NCBI RefSeq assembly: GCF_021531475.1
Contig: NZ_JADYTX010000006.1
Coordinates: forward strand, 1-64,000
DNA length: 64,000 nucleotides
From: Fusobacterium perfoetens
Lineage (GTDB): Bacteria; Fusobacteriota; Fusobacteriia; Fusobacteriales; Fusobacteriaceae
Reading direction: 5' to 3'
Part shown: one piece after another, positions 17,086 to 27,692 of the stretch
Numbering within the stretch: position 1 is the stretch's first letter
How the letters are laid out: the number at the start of each line of letters is the position of its first letter
The notes under the pieces: generated by a model
Database searches by the model: none
Told to the model about the DNA's origin: nothing
The model's input: the letters and a program-made list of their open reading frames with translations, nothing else
Translations under genes and position numbers: made by a program

Positions 17086-19695
17086 TTATAATTTTTCAGA
17101 AAGTAAAGTTTTAGCTACTTCAAGAGCTTCGTGAACTTTCGCTCCGTCTTTTCCTCCAGCTTGAGCAAGGTCAGGTCTTCCTCCACCATTTCCTCCAGCT
17201 AGTTGTGCAAGTTGTTTAACTAAATCTCCAGCTTTTACTTTAGAAGTTAAATCTTTTGTTACTCCGACTGCAAATATTGCTTTTCCATTGTTAGATCCAA
17301 GAACTACTACGCAACTTCCAAGTTTATCTTTAGCTTTATCAACTATTTCTCTTAAAGAGTCACTTTCTTTATTTTCAAATCCTTTAACTAATACTTTTAC
17401 TCCGTTGATTTCTGATACTTGTTCAAATAAAGAGTTTACTTCAAAACTTGCTATTTTAGATTTTAATTCTTCTATCTCTTTAAGTGATGCTCTTAATTCT
17501 TCACTTACTTTTTCTACTTTTTCTTCAAGTTTTGACGCATCAGTTTTTAATACTTTTGAAACTCTGTCTATTAATTTTTCCATAGATTTTACTGTTTCAT
17601 AAGCGTGGAATCCAGTTTGAGCTTCAATTCTTCTTACTCCTGCAGCAATTCCTGTTTCAGATACTATTTTGAATAATCCGATTTCAGAAGTATTTGCCAC
17701 GTGGATACCTCCACATAATTCTGTTGAGAAATCTCCAAAAGATACTACTCTAACTATATCTTGATATTTATCTCCAAATAGTGCCATAGCTCCTAATTTT
17801 TTAGCTTCGTCCATTGACATCTCTCTTATATTTGATGCAACAGCTTCTGATATTTTAGCATTTACAAGTCTTTCTACTTTTTCTAATTCTTCATCTGTTA
17901 CAGCTTCGTAATGGTTGAAGTCAAATCTTAATCTATCAGCTGACACTAAAGATCCAGCTTGTTGAACGTGAGTTCCTAAAACTTCTCTCAATGCTTTTTG
18001 TAATAAGTGAGTAGCACTGTGGTTTTTAGAAATAGCAGATCTTCTATTTGCGTCTACTGTAAGCTCAACTTCTGTTCCTTCTACTAAGTTATAAATTCCA
18101 TTTACTATTTTAACTGTATGCATAAAGATATCTTTTTGTTTTTTTACATCTATTACAATTCCACTACTTCCTGTATTAGAAACCATAGAACCACAGTCAG
18201 CTTCTTGTCCACCTGATTCAGCATAGAATGGAGTTCTGTCTGTTATAACCATAAATTTATCTTCATCTAATTTTTTTACAAAAAGGATTTTTGCAGTTTC
18301 TTTTAAGCTTTCATATCCAGTGAATATAGTTTTTCCGTGTTCATCAAAGAAAGCTTCTATAAATGCATCTTGTCCTTTTTCCATTACTACTTCTCTTGAA
18401 CTTCTAGCAAGTTCTCTTTGCTCTTCCATTTTTTGGTCAAATTCATTTTTATATACTTTTATTTGATTTTCTCCACAGATTTCTTCTGTTAATTCATATG
18501 GGAATCCATAAGTATCATAAAGTTTGAATGTAACATCTCCAGATAAGAAATCTTCTCCTTTTGCTTTTGCCTCTTCTATTGCATTCATAACATGTTGAAT
18601 TCCAAGATCAAGAGTATTTGAGAATTTTTCTTCTTCTATTTTTACTACTTTTTTAATATGTTTTAAATTTGTAGCTAGGTCTGCGTAAGAACCTTTCATT
18701 AATTCTACTATTGTATCAACTAAATTATATAAGAATAATTCTTTTACTCCTAAAAGTCTTCCATGTCTTATAGCTCTTCTTAAAATTCTTCTTAGGATAT
18801 ATCCTCTTCCTTCATTTGATGGGATAACTCCGTCATTGATTAAGAATGTAACTGCTCTTGTATGGTCAGCGATTACTTTTAAAGAGAAGTCCATTTTTGG
18901 ATTATCTCCATATTTTATTCCTGCAACTTTTGCCATCTCTTCAACAATTGGGAATAATAAATCTGTTTCAAAGTTATTTGCTTTTCCTTGAACAACTGAT
19001 GCTATTCTTTCAAGTCCAGCACCTGTGTCGATATTTTTCTTAGGTAATGGTTCTAAGTGCCCATCTTCCATTCTATTCCATTCAGTGAATACTAAGTTCC
19101 ATATTTCTATAAAACGGTTATCAGTATCAGCATCTCCAAGTCTTGAATTTTCATTTCCTCCAAATTCAACACCTAAATCAACATAGATTTCTGAACAAGG
19201 TCCACAAGAACCAGTTGGTCCAGCTGCCCACCAGTTGTCATCTTCTCCAAGTCTTACTATTCTTTCTCTTGGGAAGTTACATTCTGATACCCATAACTCT
19301 TCAGCTTCGTCGTCAGTTTCAAAAACTGATACCCAAAGTCTATCTTTTTCTATTTTTAATACTTCTGTTATAAATTCATAAGACCATTTTATCGCTTCTT
19401 TTTTGAAATAATCTCCAAAAGAGAAGTTTCCAAGCATTTCAAAAAATGTATGGTGTCTTGCTGTTCTTCCAACATTGTCTAAGTCATTTGTTCTTATACA
19501 TTTTTGGAATGTTGTTACTCTTGGAGTTGGAGCTGGTTTTTGACCTAAGAAATAAGGTTTAAATGGAACCATTCCTGCTACTGTCAAAAGTAAAGTTGGA
19601 TCATCTGGTATTAATGATGAACTTTCAAAGTGTCTGTGATTTTTACTTTCGAAAAATTCTATAAATTTTTCTCTAATTTCGTTACCTGTTAACAT
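17086..19695 (-). CDS. alaS: Alanyl-tRNA synthetase
   Basis: The 869-residue class II synthetase is full length. The N-terminal catalytic core has FFESKNH, the motif-2 region RTARHHTFFEMLGNFSFGDYF and IDTGAGLERI. The editing domain carries HSATHLLQ and CGGIHVANTSEIG zinc-site residues (with Ile where Thr is usual). A C-terminal DHHA1/C-Ala region ends GGNGGGRPDLAQAGG. It charges tRNA-Ala and clears mischarged Ser/Gly. Confidence 0.97.
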   Translation of the reverse strand: MLTGNEIREKFIEFFESKNHRHFESSSLIPDDPTLLLTVAGMVPFKPYFLGQKPAPTPRVTTFQKCIRTNDLDNVGRTARHHTFFEMLGNFSFGDYFKKEAIKWSYEFITEVLKIEKDRLWVSVFETDDEAEELWVSECNFPRERIVRLGEDDNWWAAGPTGSCGPCSEIYVDLGVEFGGNENSRLGDADTDNRFIEIWNLVFTEWNRMEDGHLEPLPKKNIDTGAGLERIASVVQGKANNFETDLLFPIVEEMAKVAGIKYGDNPKMDFSLKVIADHTRAVTFLINDGVIPSNEGRGYILRRILRRAIRHGRLLGVKELFLYNLVDTIVELMKGSYADLATNLKHIKKVVKIEEEKFSNTLDLGIQHVMNAIEEAKAKGEDFLSGDVTFKLYDTYGFPYELTEEICGENQIKVYKNEFDQKMEEQRELARSSREVVMEKGQDAFIEAFFDEHGKTIFTGYESLKETAKILFVKKLDEDKFMVITDRTPFYAESGGQEADCGSMVSNTGSSGIVIDVKKQKDIFMHTVKIVNGIYNLVEGTEVELTVDANRRSAISKNHSATHLLQKALREVLGTHVQQAGSLVSADRLRFDFNHYEAVTDEELEKVERLVNAKISEAVASNIREMSMDEAKKLGAMALFGDKYQDIVRVVSFGDFSTELCGGIHVANTSEIGLFKIVSETGIAAGVRRIEAQTGFHAYETVKSMEKLIDRVSKVLKTDASKLEEKVEKVSEELRASLKEIEELKSKIASFEVNSLFEQVSEINGVKVLVKGFENKESDSLREIVDKAKDKLGSCVVVLGSNNGKAIFAVGVTKDLTSKVKAGDLVKQLAQLAGGNGGGRPDLAQAGGKDGAKVHEALEVAKTLLSEKL

Positions 19696-19727
19696 TTTTC
19701 CTCCATATTTATTTTAAATTTTATTTT

Positions 19728-20453
19728 TTAATCAAGTTTAAAGTTTTCTCCTAAATAAACTTTTCTAGCCACTTCATTTTGAGCTATCTCTTCAGGAGTT
19801 CCGCTTATTAGAACCTCTCCCTCTGCCATTATATAAGCTCTGTCTGTTATTCTTAAAGTTTCTCTTACGCTGTGGTCTGTTATTAAAATTCCAAGCCCTC
19901 TTTCTTTTAGATATCTTATAATATCCTGAATATCTTCAACAGCTATTGGGTCAACTCCTGCAAATGGTTCATCAAGAAGTATGAAGTCTGGATTGTTTGC
20001 AATAGTTCTTGCTATCTCAACTCTTCTTCTTTCTCCACCTGACAGAGAATATCCATAAGATTTTGCAATATGTGATAGTTTAAATTCTTTTAAAAGCTCA
20101 GTTACTATTTTATCTTGCTCCTCTTTAGAAAGATTTTTCATCTCAAGAACAGCATAAATATTGTCTTCAACTGTTAAATTTCTAAATACTGATGCCTCTT
20201 GTGCAAGGTATCCTATCCCTAGGTTTGCTCTTTTGTACATAGGGAATGTTGATATATCGTCGTCATTACAGTAAACTTTTCCACTATCTGGTTTTATTAT
20301 ACCGGTTATCATATAGAAAGTTGTTGTTTTTCCAGCACCATTAGGTCCTAAAAGTCCAACTATCTCTCCCTTTTTTACCTTAAGACTTACATCTTTTACA
20401 ACTTGTCTTTTCTTATAAGTTTTACACAGATGTTGCCCTTCTATACTTTTCAT
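19728..20453 (-). CDS. lptB: LptB, LPS export ABC ATPase
   Basis: The 241-residue ABC ATPase has Walker [10 protein letters not shown] (36-44), Q-loop [16 protein letters not shown], signature [13 protein letters not shown], Walker [14 protein letters not shown] and H-loop ITDHSV. The segment [13 protein letters not shown] and the length match LptB rather than other ABC ATPases. It drives LPS extraction with LptF and LptG. It lies 13 bases after the OstA-like gene, so the Lpt machinery is split between two places in this block. Confidence 0.93.
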   Translation of the reverse strand: MKSIEGQHLCKTYKKRQVVKDVSLKVKKGEIVGLLGPNGAGKTTTFYMITGIIKPDSGKVYCNDDDISTFPMYKRANLGIGYLAQEASVFRNLTVEDNIYAVLEMKNLSKEEQDKIVTELLKEFKLSHIAKSYGYSLSGGERRRVEIARTIANNPDFILLDEPFAGVDPIAVEDIQDIIRYLKERGLGILITDHSVRETLRITDRAYIMAEGEVLISGTPEEIAQNEVARKVYLGENFKLD

Positions 20454-20466
20454 AGACCTCTCCTTT

Positions 20467-23169
20467 TTATTTAATCTTGTAATCTATCTTTGTATTTCCA
20501 AAAGCTTTTACCTTTTGAGTTTTCTTATTATAAATAATTCTGTCAGCACTAAATATAAATTGATTATTTTCCATTTTTACATTTTCTTTAAGCTCAACAG
20601 TTTCTTGTTTATTATCAACAACTCCACTATTTCCAACTAAAGTTGTTTTTTCATTTTTCTCATTATAACTTTCAATAGTTGTTTTAGCTTTCAAATAAAG
20701 TTTCTCTTCGTTTAGGTTACCTTCCATTTTTTCACCTAAAATAGTAGTTCTATTTTTATTGTCATTCATATAAATTCTATTATTTTTATTAGCAACTACT
20801 GTTCCTTTTAAGAAATTATAAACTATATCATCAGATTTTATATTTTGATCTTCTCTTGTTATTGTAGTTTCTTTCTTTCCAGCAACTCTATGAACTTTAT
20901 TTTTTCCCTTATCTTGAGTAAACGTTAAAGTGACATCTTCTCCTTTTAATGTAGTTGGAATTTGTCCTTTTTCATCTTTTGTCATAAAACTTCCGTTTAC
21001 GTTATCTAAGAATCTAAACATCATTTTATCAAGATTTCCTTTAAATTTATTTGAAGAAATTTGTTCATTTTTATCTGTAACCATATGAATTTTTTCTCCA
21101 GATACATCTTTAGTAAGATTATTTAGAAGAATATTTTCTCCAGTAAGTTTTGTATTAGATTGATAGTTCATCTTAACATTTCCAACTGCGAAAATTTCAT
21201 TTTTCTTAGTATCATAGATAACTTCGTTTCCAGAAAGTTTTGAGTCAGTATTTGTTACAATAACATTATTTTTAAGTTTTGCTTTCTTTTCATTTAGAGA
21301 ATATTCTAATTTATCAGCAACTATATTTTCTCCCTTGTTGCTTACTCCAGAAAGTTTATTTCCAACAAATATTTTTTTAGAATTATAAAGTTTTCCATTT
21401 ACTAAGTTTCCTTTAAAACTTCCGTCTAAAGCTCTAAACTCTATCTTATTTGGAATATCAACTATATCTTTTGAAAAACTATAGTTTGCTTCTGTTGTTG
21501 TCATCTCTTCAGATTTTGTTGTAAGTTTTACATTTTCTTTTATATTTAAGTAATTTTCTTTTTTGAATACTGCCTTATCTCCAGTAATATTATTTCCTGA
21601 TTTAGAGTCTTTATAGTTTACAGCACTTAATATTTCTCCCTCTTCTGTTGTCAAGTCATATAAAATTCCTTTACCAGAAAGATATGAATCTTTGTTTGTG
21701 TAATTAAATTCCTCTTCACTTGTCACTTGATTTTTAGAAATTGTATAAATAGCATTTTTACCATTTATTATACTTCCATCTTTTTTATTTTTCATCACAA
21801 AATTATTTGGTATTATTCCCTTATCTTGAGATGTAAAATATTCTACTTTATCAGTTGTAACTATACTATTTTTACTATCTATTCTTACATCACCAATAGC
21901 AGTGTAATCTTTTTTAGTAGTGTCAAAATTTATTTCATTAGCTTTTAAGTTTTCTCCAGTAGCTTTTACAAAAACTTTTCCTTCTTGGATATTTCCTATT
22001 TTTGAAATATTATCATATTTCATATTTTTACCAATACTTCTATACTCATTATCTTCAAAAACATATCCATCATTTAACAGCATATTTTCTTTATTAAAAT
22101 CATATACCATTTTTTTAGTTGTTACTTTTCTAGTTTCATAAGTGTAAACTACATCTTTTCCTTTGTTGCTCAAATCAGCTATCTTAGTTTCAAAGTTATA
22201 TCTTACTAAATCTCCAGTGATTTTTTCCCCTTTTGAGTTAGCAATAACAACATTTCCATTAAGATAAAGGATTTTCTCGTCCATTTTATAAACTCCGTAA
22301 TCTCCACTAAATCTTATATCTCCATTTGTTCCTGAAACTTTTCCTACAATATCTATCTCATTTTCAGGTCTTAATTTTTTTATTTCACGAGAATTTATTG
22401 TATATCCATCTATCTGAATTACAGGATTATTTCTTGATATAAAAGTTTGGTTAGCATTGTTATAGTCTAAACTTTTTCCTTTTATAATTGCATCATCATA
22501 GTAACCAGTATAACCATATCTCAGTTCTATCTTATCTTTATCTGTATAATATTTTCCTTGGTTAAACTCCCCAGAAATTTTTTCTGCTCCAAGACTTTCA
22601 AATTTTCCATTTCCAGCAAGAACAAATTGTTTCATCTTATCTTTATAGTTTCCTTTATCTCCAGATATTTTTATTCTGTCATTTGACAATATAACATCTT
22701 TTGAAATATCTATTACATCAAATTTTTTATTTGTTACAATCTCTTTTCCCTCAAGGGTTAAATTTTCAGCCTCATTTACAGCTTTCATTCCCTTATTAGA
22801 AGTTAGTTGATCTTTGTATTGGTTGTAACTCATAGCCTCTGAGTACATTTTCCAACCAGCACCATTATCCCCAACTATATTTTCCTCTAAGAAAAGATTT
22901 TTTCCAGCGTCTAAAAATACCTTATTACCAGAAAGGGTCATCTCATCATATTTTGCTGTGGCTTTTTCAAATTTTGTTGTGTCTAAATCCATATCGTCAA
23001 TCTGTTTTTCTGCCTCAATATGATAACCTGAAGTATCATATACAACATTTGTTGTTTCTATTACGTTTGGTATTACCCCAAAACCATCTTCCTCTTTATA
23101 ATAATTCAGATAGCCAAGTAAGATTATTCCAACAAATAATATAGAATTTCTTATTCTTTTCTTATTCAT
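20467..23169 (-). CDS. Giant OstA/LptA-LptC-like periplasmic protein
   Basis: The 900-residue protein has one N-terminal transmembrane anchor (basic MNKKRIRN then a helix to about residue 24). About 870 residues follow of repeating short beta-strand units with recurrent motifs such as [42 protein letters not shown] and [19 protein letters not shown]. These are the OstA_N/LptA beta-jellyroll pattern repeated many times, with an LptC-like membrane-anchored start. Next to lptB this suggests the periplasmic LPS bridge. Typical LptC is about 190 aa and LptA about 180, so this is roughly five times longer. Low Cys, high Lys/Asn/Asp. Separate lptA or lptC is not seen here. Confidence 0.75.
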   Translation of the reverse strand: MNKKRIRNSILFVGIILLGYLNYYKEEDGFGVIPNVIETTNVVYDTSGYHIEAEKQIDDMDLDTTKFEKATAKYDEMTLSGNKVFLDAGKNLFLEENIVGDNGAGWKMYSEAMSYNQYKDQLTSNKGMKAVNEAENLTLEGKEIVTNKKFDVIDISKDVILSNDRIKISGDKGNYKDKMKQFVLAGNGKFESLGAEKISGEFNQGKYYTDKDKIELRYGYTGYYDDAIIKGKSLDYNNANQTFISRNNPVIQIDGYTINSREIKKLRPENEIDIVGKVSGTNGDIRFSGDYGVYKMDEKILYLNGNVVIANSKGEKITGDLVRYNFETKIADLSNKGKDVVYTYETRKVTTKKMVYDFNKENMLLNDGYVFEDNEYRSIGKNMKYDNISKIGNIQEGKVFVKATGENLKANEINFDTTKKDYTAIGDVRIDSKNSIVTTDKVEYFTSQDKGIIPNNFVMKNKKDGSIINGKNAIYTISKNQVTSEEEFNYTNKDSYLSGKGILYDLTTEEGEILSAVNYKDSKSGNNITGDKAVFKKENYLNIKENVKLTTKSEEMTTTEANYSFSKDIVDIPNKIEFRALDGSFKGNLVNGKLYNSKKIFVGNKLSGVSNKGENIVADKLEYSLNEKKAKLKNNVIVTNTDSKLSGNEVIYDTKKNEIFAVGNVKMNYQSNTKLTGENILLNNLTKDVSGEKIHMVTDKNEQISSNKFKGNLDKMMFRFLDNVNGSFMTKDEKGQIPTTLKGEDVTLTFTQDKGKNKVHRVAGKKETTITREDQNIKSDDIVYNFLKGTVVANKNNRIYMNDNKNRTTILGEKMEGNLNEEKLYLKAKTTIESYNEKNEKTTLVGNSGVVDNKQETVELKENVKMENNQFIFSADRIIYNKKTQKVKAFGNTKIDYKIK

Positions 23170-23202
23170 TATTTCCTCCCATTTTATATGACATCAACAA
23201 AA

Positions 23203-25821
23203 TTAATTTAAAATCTTTTTAAGTTCGTTTATTTTAAGTAGTGCCTCCATTGGAGTAAAGTTATTAATATCAATCTCTTTTAATATATCTATTACTTTTC
23301 TTTCTTCACTGGTTGCGGTCTCAATATTTTCTCTATTTTCTATTTCTTCTTTTGTGTCATTTACTTCTGTAGATCCTCCAAAAAGCATCATCTGTTCAAC
23401 ACCGAAGTTTCTTTCAATTATATTTTTTCTCTCTTCCAAAATATTTAATATTTTTTTAGAATTTACAAGTATCTCTTTTGGAAGACCAGCAAGTCTTGCA
23501 ACCTCAATTCCATAAGATTTGTCTGCTCCACCTTGAACAATTTCTCTTAAGAATTTTATTTTATTATCTTTTTCTTGAACTTCTATTCTAAAGTTTGAGG
23601 CTCTTTCTAACCTTTCCCCAAGCTCTGTAAGCTCGTGATAATGTGTTGCAAATATTGTTTTAGCTTTTATTTTGTCGTGAATGTACTCTGTTATAGCTGA
23701 GGCGATTGATATTCCATCAAAAGTTGATGTTCCTCTACCAATCTCATCTAAAATTATAAATGATCTGTCAGTTGCACTGTTTAAAATATTTGCAACCTCA
23801 CTCATTTCTAGCATAAAAGTAGACTGACCTGTAAGCAGATCATCACTTGCCCCTATTCTTGTAAATATTTTATCTGTTAAAGATATTTTCGCATAATCAG
23901 CTGGTACATAAGAACCCATATGAGCCATTATTATAATTAAGGCTATCTGTTTCATATAAGTTGATTTTCCAGACATATTAGGACCTGTAAGAATAATAAA
24001 ATCTTTTTTGCTATTTAGCATAACTCTATTTTTTACAAACTCCCCAGCTGGTATAAGTTTTTCAACTATTGGGTGTCTTCCACCTAAAATTTCTATTGTA
24101 CCATCATCTACAATCTCTGGTTTTATATAACTATTTTTTATAGCTATGTAAGCCAGGTTTGATATAACATCTAAGTAAGATATTTTATCACTTAAGTCTT
24201 GTAACATTTGAGTATAATTTTTTATTTCTCCAACTACTTCTTTGAACAGATAATATTCTAAAGTGGCTATTCTATTTTTAGCATTTAGAATTTTATCTTC
24301 GTACTCTTTTAACTCTGGTACAATATATCTTTCAGCATTTACTAAAGTTTGTTTTCTAATGTAATAGTCTGGCACAAGCTCAGCATTTGCCTTTGTAACC
24401 TCTATAAAATATCCAAAAACTTTATTATATTTTATCTTAAGAGCTTTTATTCCTGTTTTTTCTCTCTCTTCAGTTTCTATTTTTAAAAGATAGTCTTGTC
24501 CGTGTTCAGCTATATTTCTAAGTTCATCAAGTTCTAAGTTATATCCATCTTTTATAAAGCCACCCTCTCTTATTGAAAATGGAGGCTCATCAATTATAAC
24601 TTTTTCTATTAAATTATAAATCTCTATTATTTTATCTACATCTATTTTTAAAATATCAGAATTATTATCAATAAGCACTTTGTAAATTTCTAAAATATTT
24701 CTCATTGACTCTTTTAGAGCCACTAAATCTCTACCATTTACAGTTTCAAGTGTTAATTTTCCAATAATTCTTTCAATATCATATATCTCTTTTAATTTTT
24801 CCCTTATCTCTTCTCTTACTAAAACCTCTTTGATAAAATACTCTATATCATTTTGTCTTCTATGAATTTCATCTATATCTAATGTAGGATTTTTTACAAT
24901 TTTTTTTAAAAATCTACTTCCCATTGAACTTTTACAAAAATCTAAAATCCCAAGTAGTGTCCCTGTATCATTTCCCTTATAATTTTCAACTATATCAAGA
25001 TTTCTTTGGGTAGTTAGATTAAGTTCCATTATATTATCGGTACTTTCATAAGAAATTTTGCTTATTGGTAGCTCATTTCCTTTTTGAAGATCTACAACAT
25101 ATTTTAAAGTTGTAGCACATATTTGAATAATCTCATCTAAATTTTTTATACCAAAGCTATCAAGAGATTTAATATCAAAATATTCTAAAAGATATTTTTC
25201 TGGATTTTTTATATTTTGGACTTTTGTTATGTTTAAATTTTCAAAAATTCTACTAGACTCTAATTCATTTTTTATAATTCCATAACTTTTTTCATCAATA
25301 ACTATCTCTTTTGGGAAAATTTTATTGATCTCTCCCATAAGTTTATAAATAAGATTTCCTCCAGCTATTTTTGAAGTTTTAAACTCTCCAGTAGTTATAT
25401 CCACGTAAGATATTCCTATACTTTTATCTTTTATAATTATTCCCATAAGATAGTTATTATTTTTTTCATCAAGATACTCTGTATCAATAACTGTTCCCGG
25501 AGTGATAACTCTTATAACCTCTCTTTTAACTATTCCTTTTACTTCTTTTGGATCTTCAACTTGCTCACATATTGCAACTTTATAACCTTTACTTACTAAT
25601 TTTGCAATATATGATGAAGATGAATGGTAAGGAATTCCAGCTAAAGGTACGTCCATTTTCTTATTTCTTTTTGTAAGAGTTAAACCTAATTCTTTTGATG
25701 CTATTTTTGCATCTTCGTAAAACATCTCATAAAAATCCCCAAGTCTAAAAAATAAGATGCTATCTTGATATTGATTTTTTATCTCTCCGTATTGTTTCAT
25801 CAAAGGTGTTTCATCAACCAT
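23203..25821 (-). CDS. mutS: DNA mismatch repair protein MutS
   Basis: The 872-residue protein is full-length MutS. The mismatch-reading F-x-E motif is in GDFYEMFYEDA near the N-terminus, followed by core and lever domains. The ATPase has Walker A TGPNMSGKSTYMKQ, the STFMLEM motif, Walker B FIILDEIGRGTSTFDG and ATHYHEL. A C-terminal tail with a helix-turn-helix/dimer region ends in NELKKIL. MutL is not in the window. It is 5 bases after dusB. Confidence 0.97.
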   Translation of the reverse strand: MVDETPLMKQYGEIKNQYQDSILFFRLGDFYEMFYEDAKIASKELGLTLTKRNKKMDVPLAGIPYHSSSSYIAKLVSKGYKVAICEQVEDPKEVKGIVKREVIRVITPGTVIDTEYLDEKNNNYLMGIIIKDKSIGISYVDITTGEFKTSKIAGGNLIYKLMGEINKIFPKEIVIDEKSYGIIKNELESSRIFENLNITKVQNIKNPEKYLLEYFDIKSLDSFGIKNLDEIIQICATTLKYVVDLQKGNELPISKISYESTDNIMELNLTTQRNLDIVENYKGNDTGTLLGILDFCKSSMGSRFLKKIVKNPTLDIDEIHRRQNDIEYFIKEVLVREEIREKLKEIYDIERIIGKLTLETVNGRDLVALKESMRNILEIYKVLIDNNSDILKIDVDKIIEIYNLIEKVIIDEPPFSIREGGFIKDGYNLELDELRNIAEHGQDYLLKIETEEREKTGIKALKIKYNKVFGYFIEVTKANAELVPDYYIRKQTLVNAERYIVPELKEYEDKILNAKNRIATLEYYLFKEVVGEIKNYTQMLQDLSDKISYLDVISNLAYIAIKNSYIKPEIVDDGTIEILGGRHPIVEKLIPAGEFVKNRVMLNSKKDFIILTGPNMSGKSTYMKQIALIIIMAHMGSYVPADYAKISLTDKIFTRIGASDDLLTGQSTFMLEMSEVANILNSATDRSFIILDEIGRGTSTFDGISIASAITEYIHDKIKAKTIFATHYHELTELGERLERASNFRIEVQEKDNKIKFLREIVQGGADKSYGIEVARLAGLPKEILVNSKKILNILEERKNIIERNFGVEQMMLFGGSTEVNDTKEEIENRENIETATSEERKVIDILKEIDINNFTPMEALLKINELKKILN

Positions 25822-25826
25822 AATTT

Positions 25827-26765
25827 TTATCCCTTCATTTGCTCTTTCAATTCTTCTAATATTTTTATTACTTCCAAATAATCTTCCTGTTTATTAATTC
25901 TATTTTTTGCCTCTGAAGACCCACGAATACCTTTTAGGTACCAACAAATATGTTTTCTCATCTCAAAAATAAACTTATCACTTTCATTATCTTCACGAGC
26001 CATTAAAATATGTCTTATAGCCATATCAATTTTTTCTTCGTCAGTTACTCTGTGTTTTACCTCTCCAAATTCAAAAATCTCTTTTATATCTCTAATAAGC
26101 CAAGGATTTCCACACATTCCACGAGCAAGCATAACTCCGTCTACTCCTGAAAGTTTTACTCTCTCAAGAGCATCTTCTGCTGTAAAAATATCCCCATTTC
26201 CAATAACAGGAATTGATACAGCATCTTTTACCTCTTTTATTTTTTCCCAATCAGCTTTTCCAGTGTACATTTGTTCTCTAGTTCTTCCGTGAACAGTTAT
26301 ATGAGTGCAACCAACTTCTTCAGCAATTTTTGCAATCTTTACATATTCTTTTACACCTTTAAAACCAACTCTTATTTTTATTGAAATATTTGTTTCAGGC
26401 TTTAGTGCCTCTCTCATTTTTGTTAAAATCTCTTTTATTTTTTCAGGACTTTCTAAAAGACCAGCTCCAGAACCATTTTTTGTAACCTTTGGCATTGGAC
26501 AACCTGCATTAAGGTCAATTTGTTTTACACCTTTTCCCTCAAGATATAAAGCACTGTTTACAATTTTATCTATATCTGAACCAAAAACTTGAACTGCCTC
26601 TCCTGCGTTTAGTCTTAATATTTTATTTATTGTTTTATCATTTAAAACTTCTAAGGCGTTAACACTTACCATTTCAGTAAATATCATATCAGGTTCAAAC
26701 TCTTTTAAGATTCTTCTAAAAGTGTAATCTGTAACCCCAGCCATCGGAGCTGTATATATTTTCAT
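25827..26765 (-). CDS. dusB: tRNA-dihydrouridine synthase (DusB type)
   Basis: From ATG 26765 the protein is 312 residues. The FMN-binding TIM-barrel shows APMAGVTD at the start, [25 protein letters not shown] with the catalytic Cys, [19 protein letters not shown] and [11 protein letters not shown]. The preferred start has AGGATTA upstream; a longer in-frame reading to 26828 adds a Lys/Cys-rich stretch not found in the family. It reduces uridines in the tRNA D-loop. It heads this leftward block. Confidence 0.92.
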   Translation of the reverse strand: MKIYTAPMAGVTDYTFRRILKEFEPDMIFTEMVSVNALEVLNDKTINKILRLNAGEAVQVFGSDIDKIVNSALYLEGKGVKQIDLNAGCPMPKVTKNGSGAGLLESPEKIKEILTKMREALKPETNISIKIRVGFKGVKEYVKIAKIAEEVGCTHITVHGRTREQMYTGKADWEKIKEVKDAVSIPVIGNGDIFTAEDALERVKLSGVDGVMLARGMCGNPWLIRDIKEIFEFGEVKHRVTDEEKIDMAIRHILMAREDNESDKFIFEMRKHICWYLKGIRGSSEAKNRINKQEDYLEVIKILEELKEQMKG

Positions 26766-26916
26766 TAATCCTCCATTTTTGCAATAAAATTTATTGATTT
26801 TTATTTCACACTTGACAATTATCCACAATACTAAATTTTAGCATATTTTTTTATTTTTTTCAATTAATCTACTAAATTTATGAAATAATTTTTTCACTTT
26901 TATAGTTTCCCTGTGG

Positions 26917-26922
26917 TATAAT
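26917..26922 (+). promoter_or_regulatory. -10 box of the ruvA transcript
   Basis: TATAAT lies in TGGTATAATTTAA. A weak -35-like TTCACT is at 26893-26898, 18 bases upstream. Transcription would begin near 26929, about 80 bases before ruvA, leaving a structured leader. Confidence 0.5.
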
Positions 26923-26939
26923 TTAATAAATTATTTAGC

Positions 26940-26996
26940 AAGGAGGTATTAAAAACTATTACTAATTGTAATAAAAAATTAAAGTATTAGTTTTTT
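26940..26996 (+). promoter_or_regulatory. ruvA leader: remote ribosome site plus hairpin
   Basis: A perfect AAGGAGG (26940-26946) lies 62 bases before the ruvA ATG, and no such site lies close to the ATG. Between them AAAACTATTACT (26952-26963) pairs with AGTATTAGTTTT (26983-26994) with one mismatch, ending in a T-tract. The hairpin could bring the site nearer to the start, or act as an attenuator. No start codon suits a leader peptide at the usual distance. Confidence 0.5.
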
Positions 26997-27008
26997 GAAA
27001 AAATAAAA

Positions 27009-27605
27009 ATGTTTGAATATTTAAAAGGAATTGTGACTTATAAAAAATTAGACTATATCGCCTTAGAAGTTGGAGGGGTTGGATATAGAGTATATATTTC
27101 TTTACGTACTTATGACAAAATTGAAACTAACAAGGAACTAAAAATATATATTTTTAATTTTATAAAAGAAGATGAATATAAACTTATTGGTTTCTTAGAA
27201 GAGAGAGAAAGAAATCTTTTTGAAATGCTTTTATCTGTTAAAGGAATTGGAGTTTCATTAGCTCTTTCTATAATGTCATCTTTTGATATTGATACTATAA
27301 AAGGATTAATTTTAAAAGAAGATTATATAACTTTAAAAAATGTTCCAAAACTTGGGGAGAAAAAAGCTCAACAAATTATCCTAGACCTTAAGACAAAAAT
27401 AAAAAAATTGGATATTACTTCTTCAGAAACTATTTTAAATATCGGTGTAGATTATGGAATTGAAGAAGAACTTGTAATGGCTCTTGAGGGACTTGGATAT
27501 TCTAAAAAAGATATTGATAAGATTATTGATAAAGAAAAAATTAAAAATTATAAAAATATTCAAGAGGCTATCAAAGATACTCTTAAAAGTCTTCAAGTAA
27601 AATAA
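27009..27605 (+). CDS. ruvA: Holliday junction DNA helicase subunit RuvA
   Basis: The 198-residue protein opens MFEYLKGIV.YKKLDYI.LEVGGVGYRV, the RuvA OB-fold. Helix-hairpin-helix motifs LLSVKGIGVSLALSIMS and LKNVPKLGEKKAQQIILDLK follow, then a C-terminal domain III (about 150-198) that contacts RuvB. RuvA holds the four-way junction open for RuvB branch migration. RuvB and RuvC are not in the window. No in-frame start exists upstream because TAG at 26988-26990 closes the frame. Confidence 0.95.
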   Translation: MFEYLKGIVTYKKLDYIALEVGGVGYRVYISLRTYDKIETNKELKIYIFNFIKEDEYKLIGFLEERERNLFEMLLSVKGIGVSLALSIMSSFDIDTIKGLILKEDYITLKNVPKLGEKKAQQIILDLKTKIKKLDITSSETILNIGVDYGIEEELVMALEGLGYSKKDIDKIIDKEKIKNYKNIQEAIKDTLKSLQVK

Positions 27606-27692
27606 AGGAAATTTTTCTTTTATTTAGAATAATATAGTAAATAGAAAAGATGTACTTTTTTTATTATCACGTACTAAAAGGAGAGTTCGACT

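Noticed and set aside
17288-17602. Long + strand frames opposite alaS, secD, mutS and others
   Set aside because: They are complements of well-identified genes and lack ribosome sites; AT-rich coding DNA often leaves the other strand open.
26940-26972. Leader peptide in front of ruvA
   Set aside because: After the AAGGAGG no ATG, GTG or TTG occurs at 5-10 bases; the nearest TTG is followed at once by TAA.
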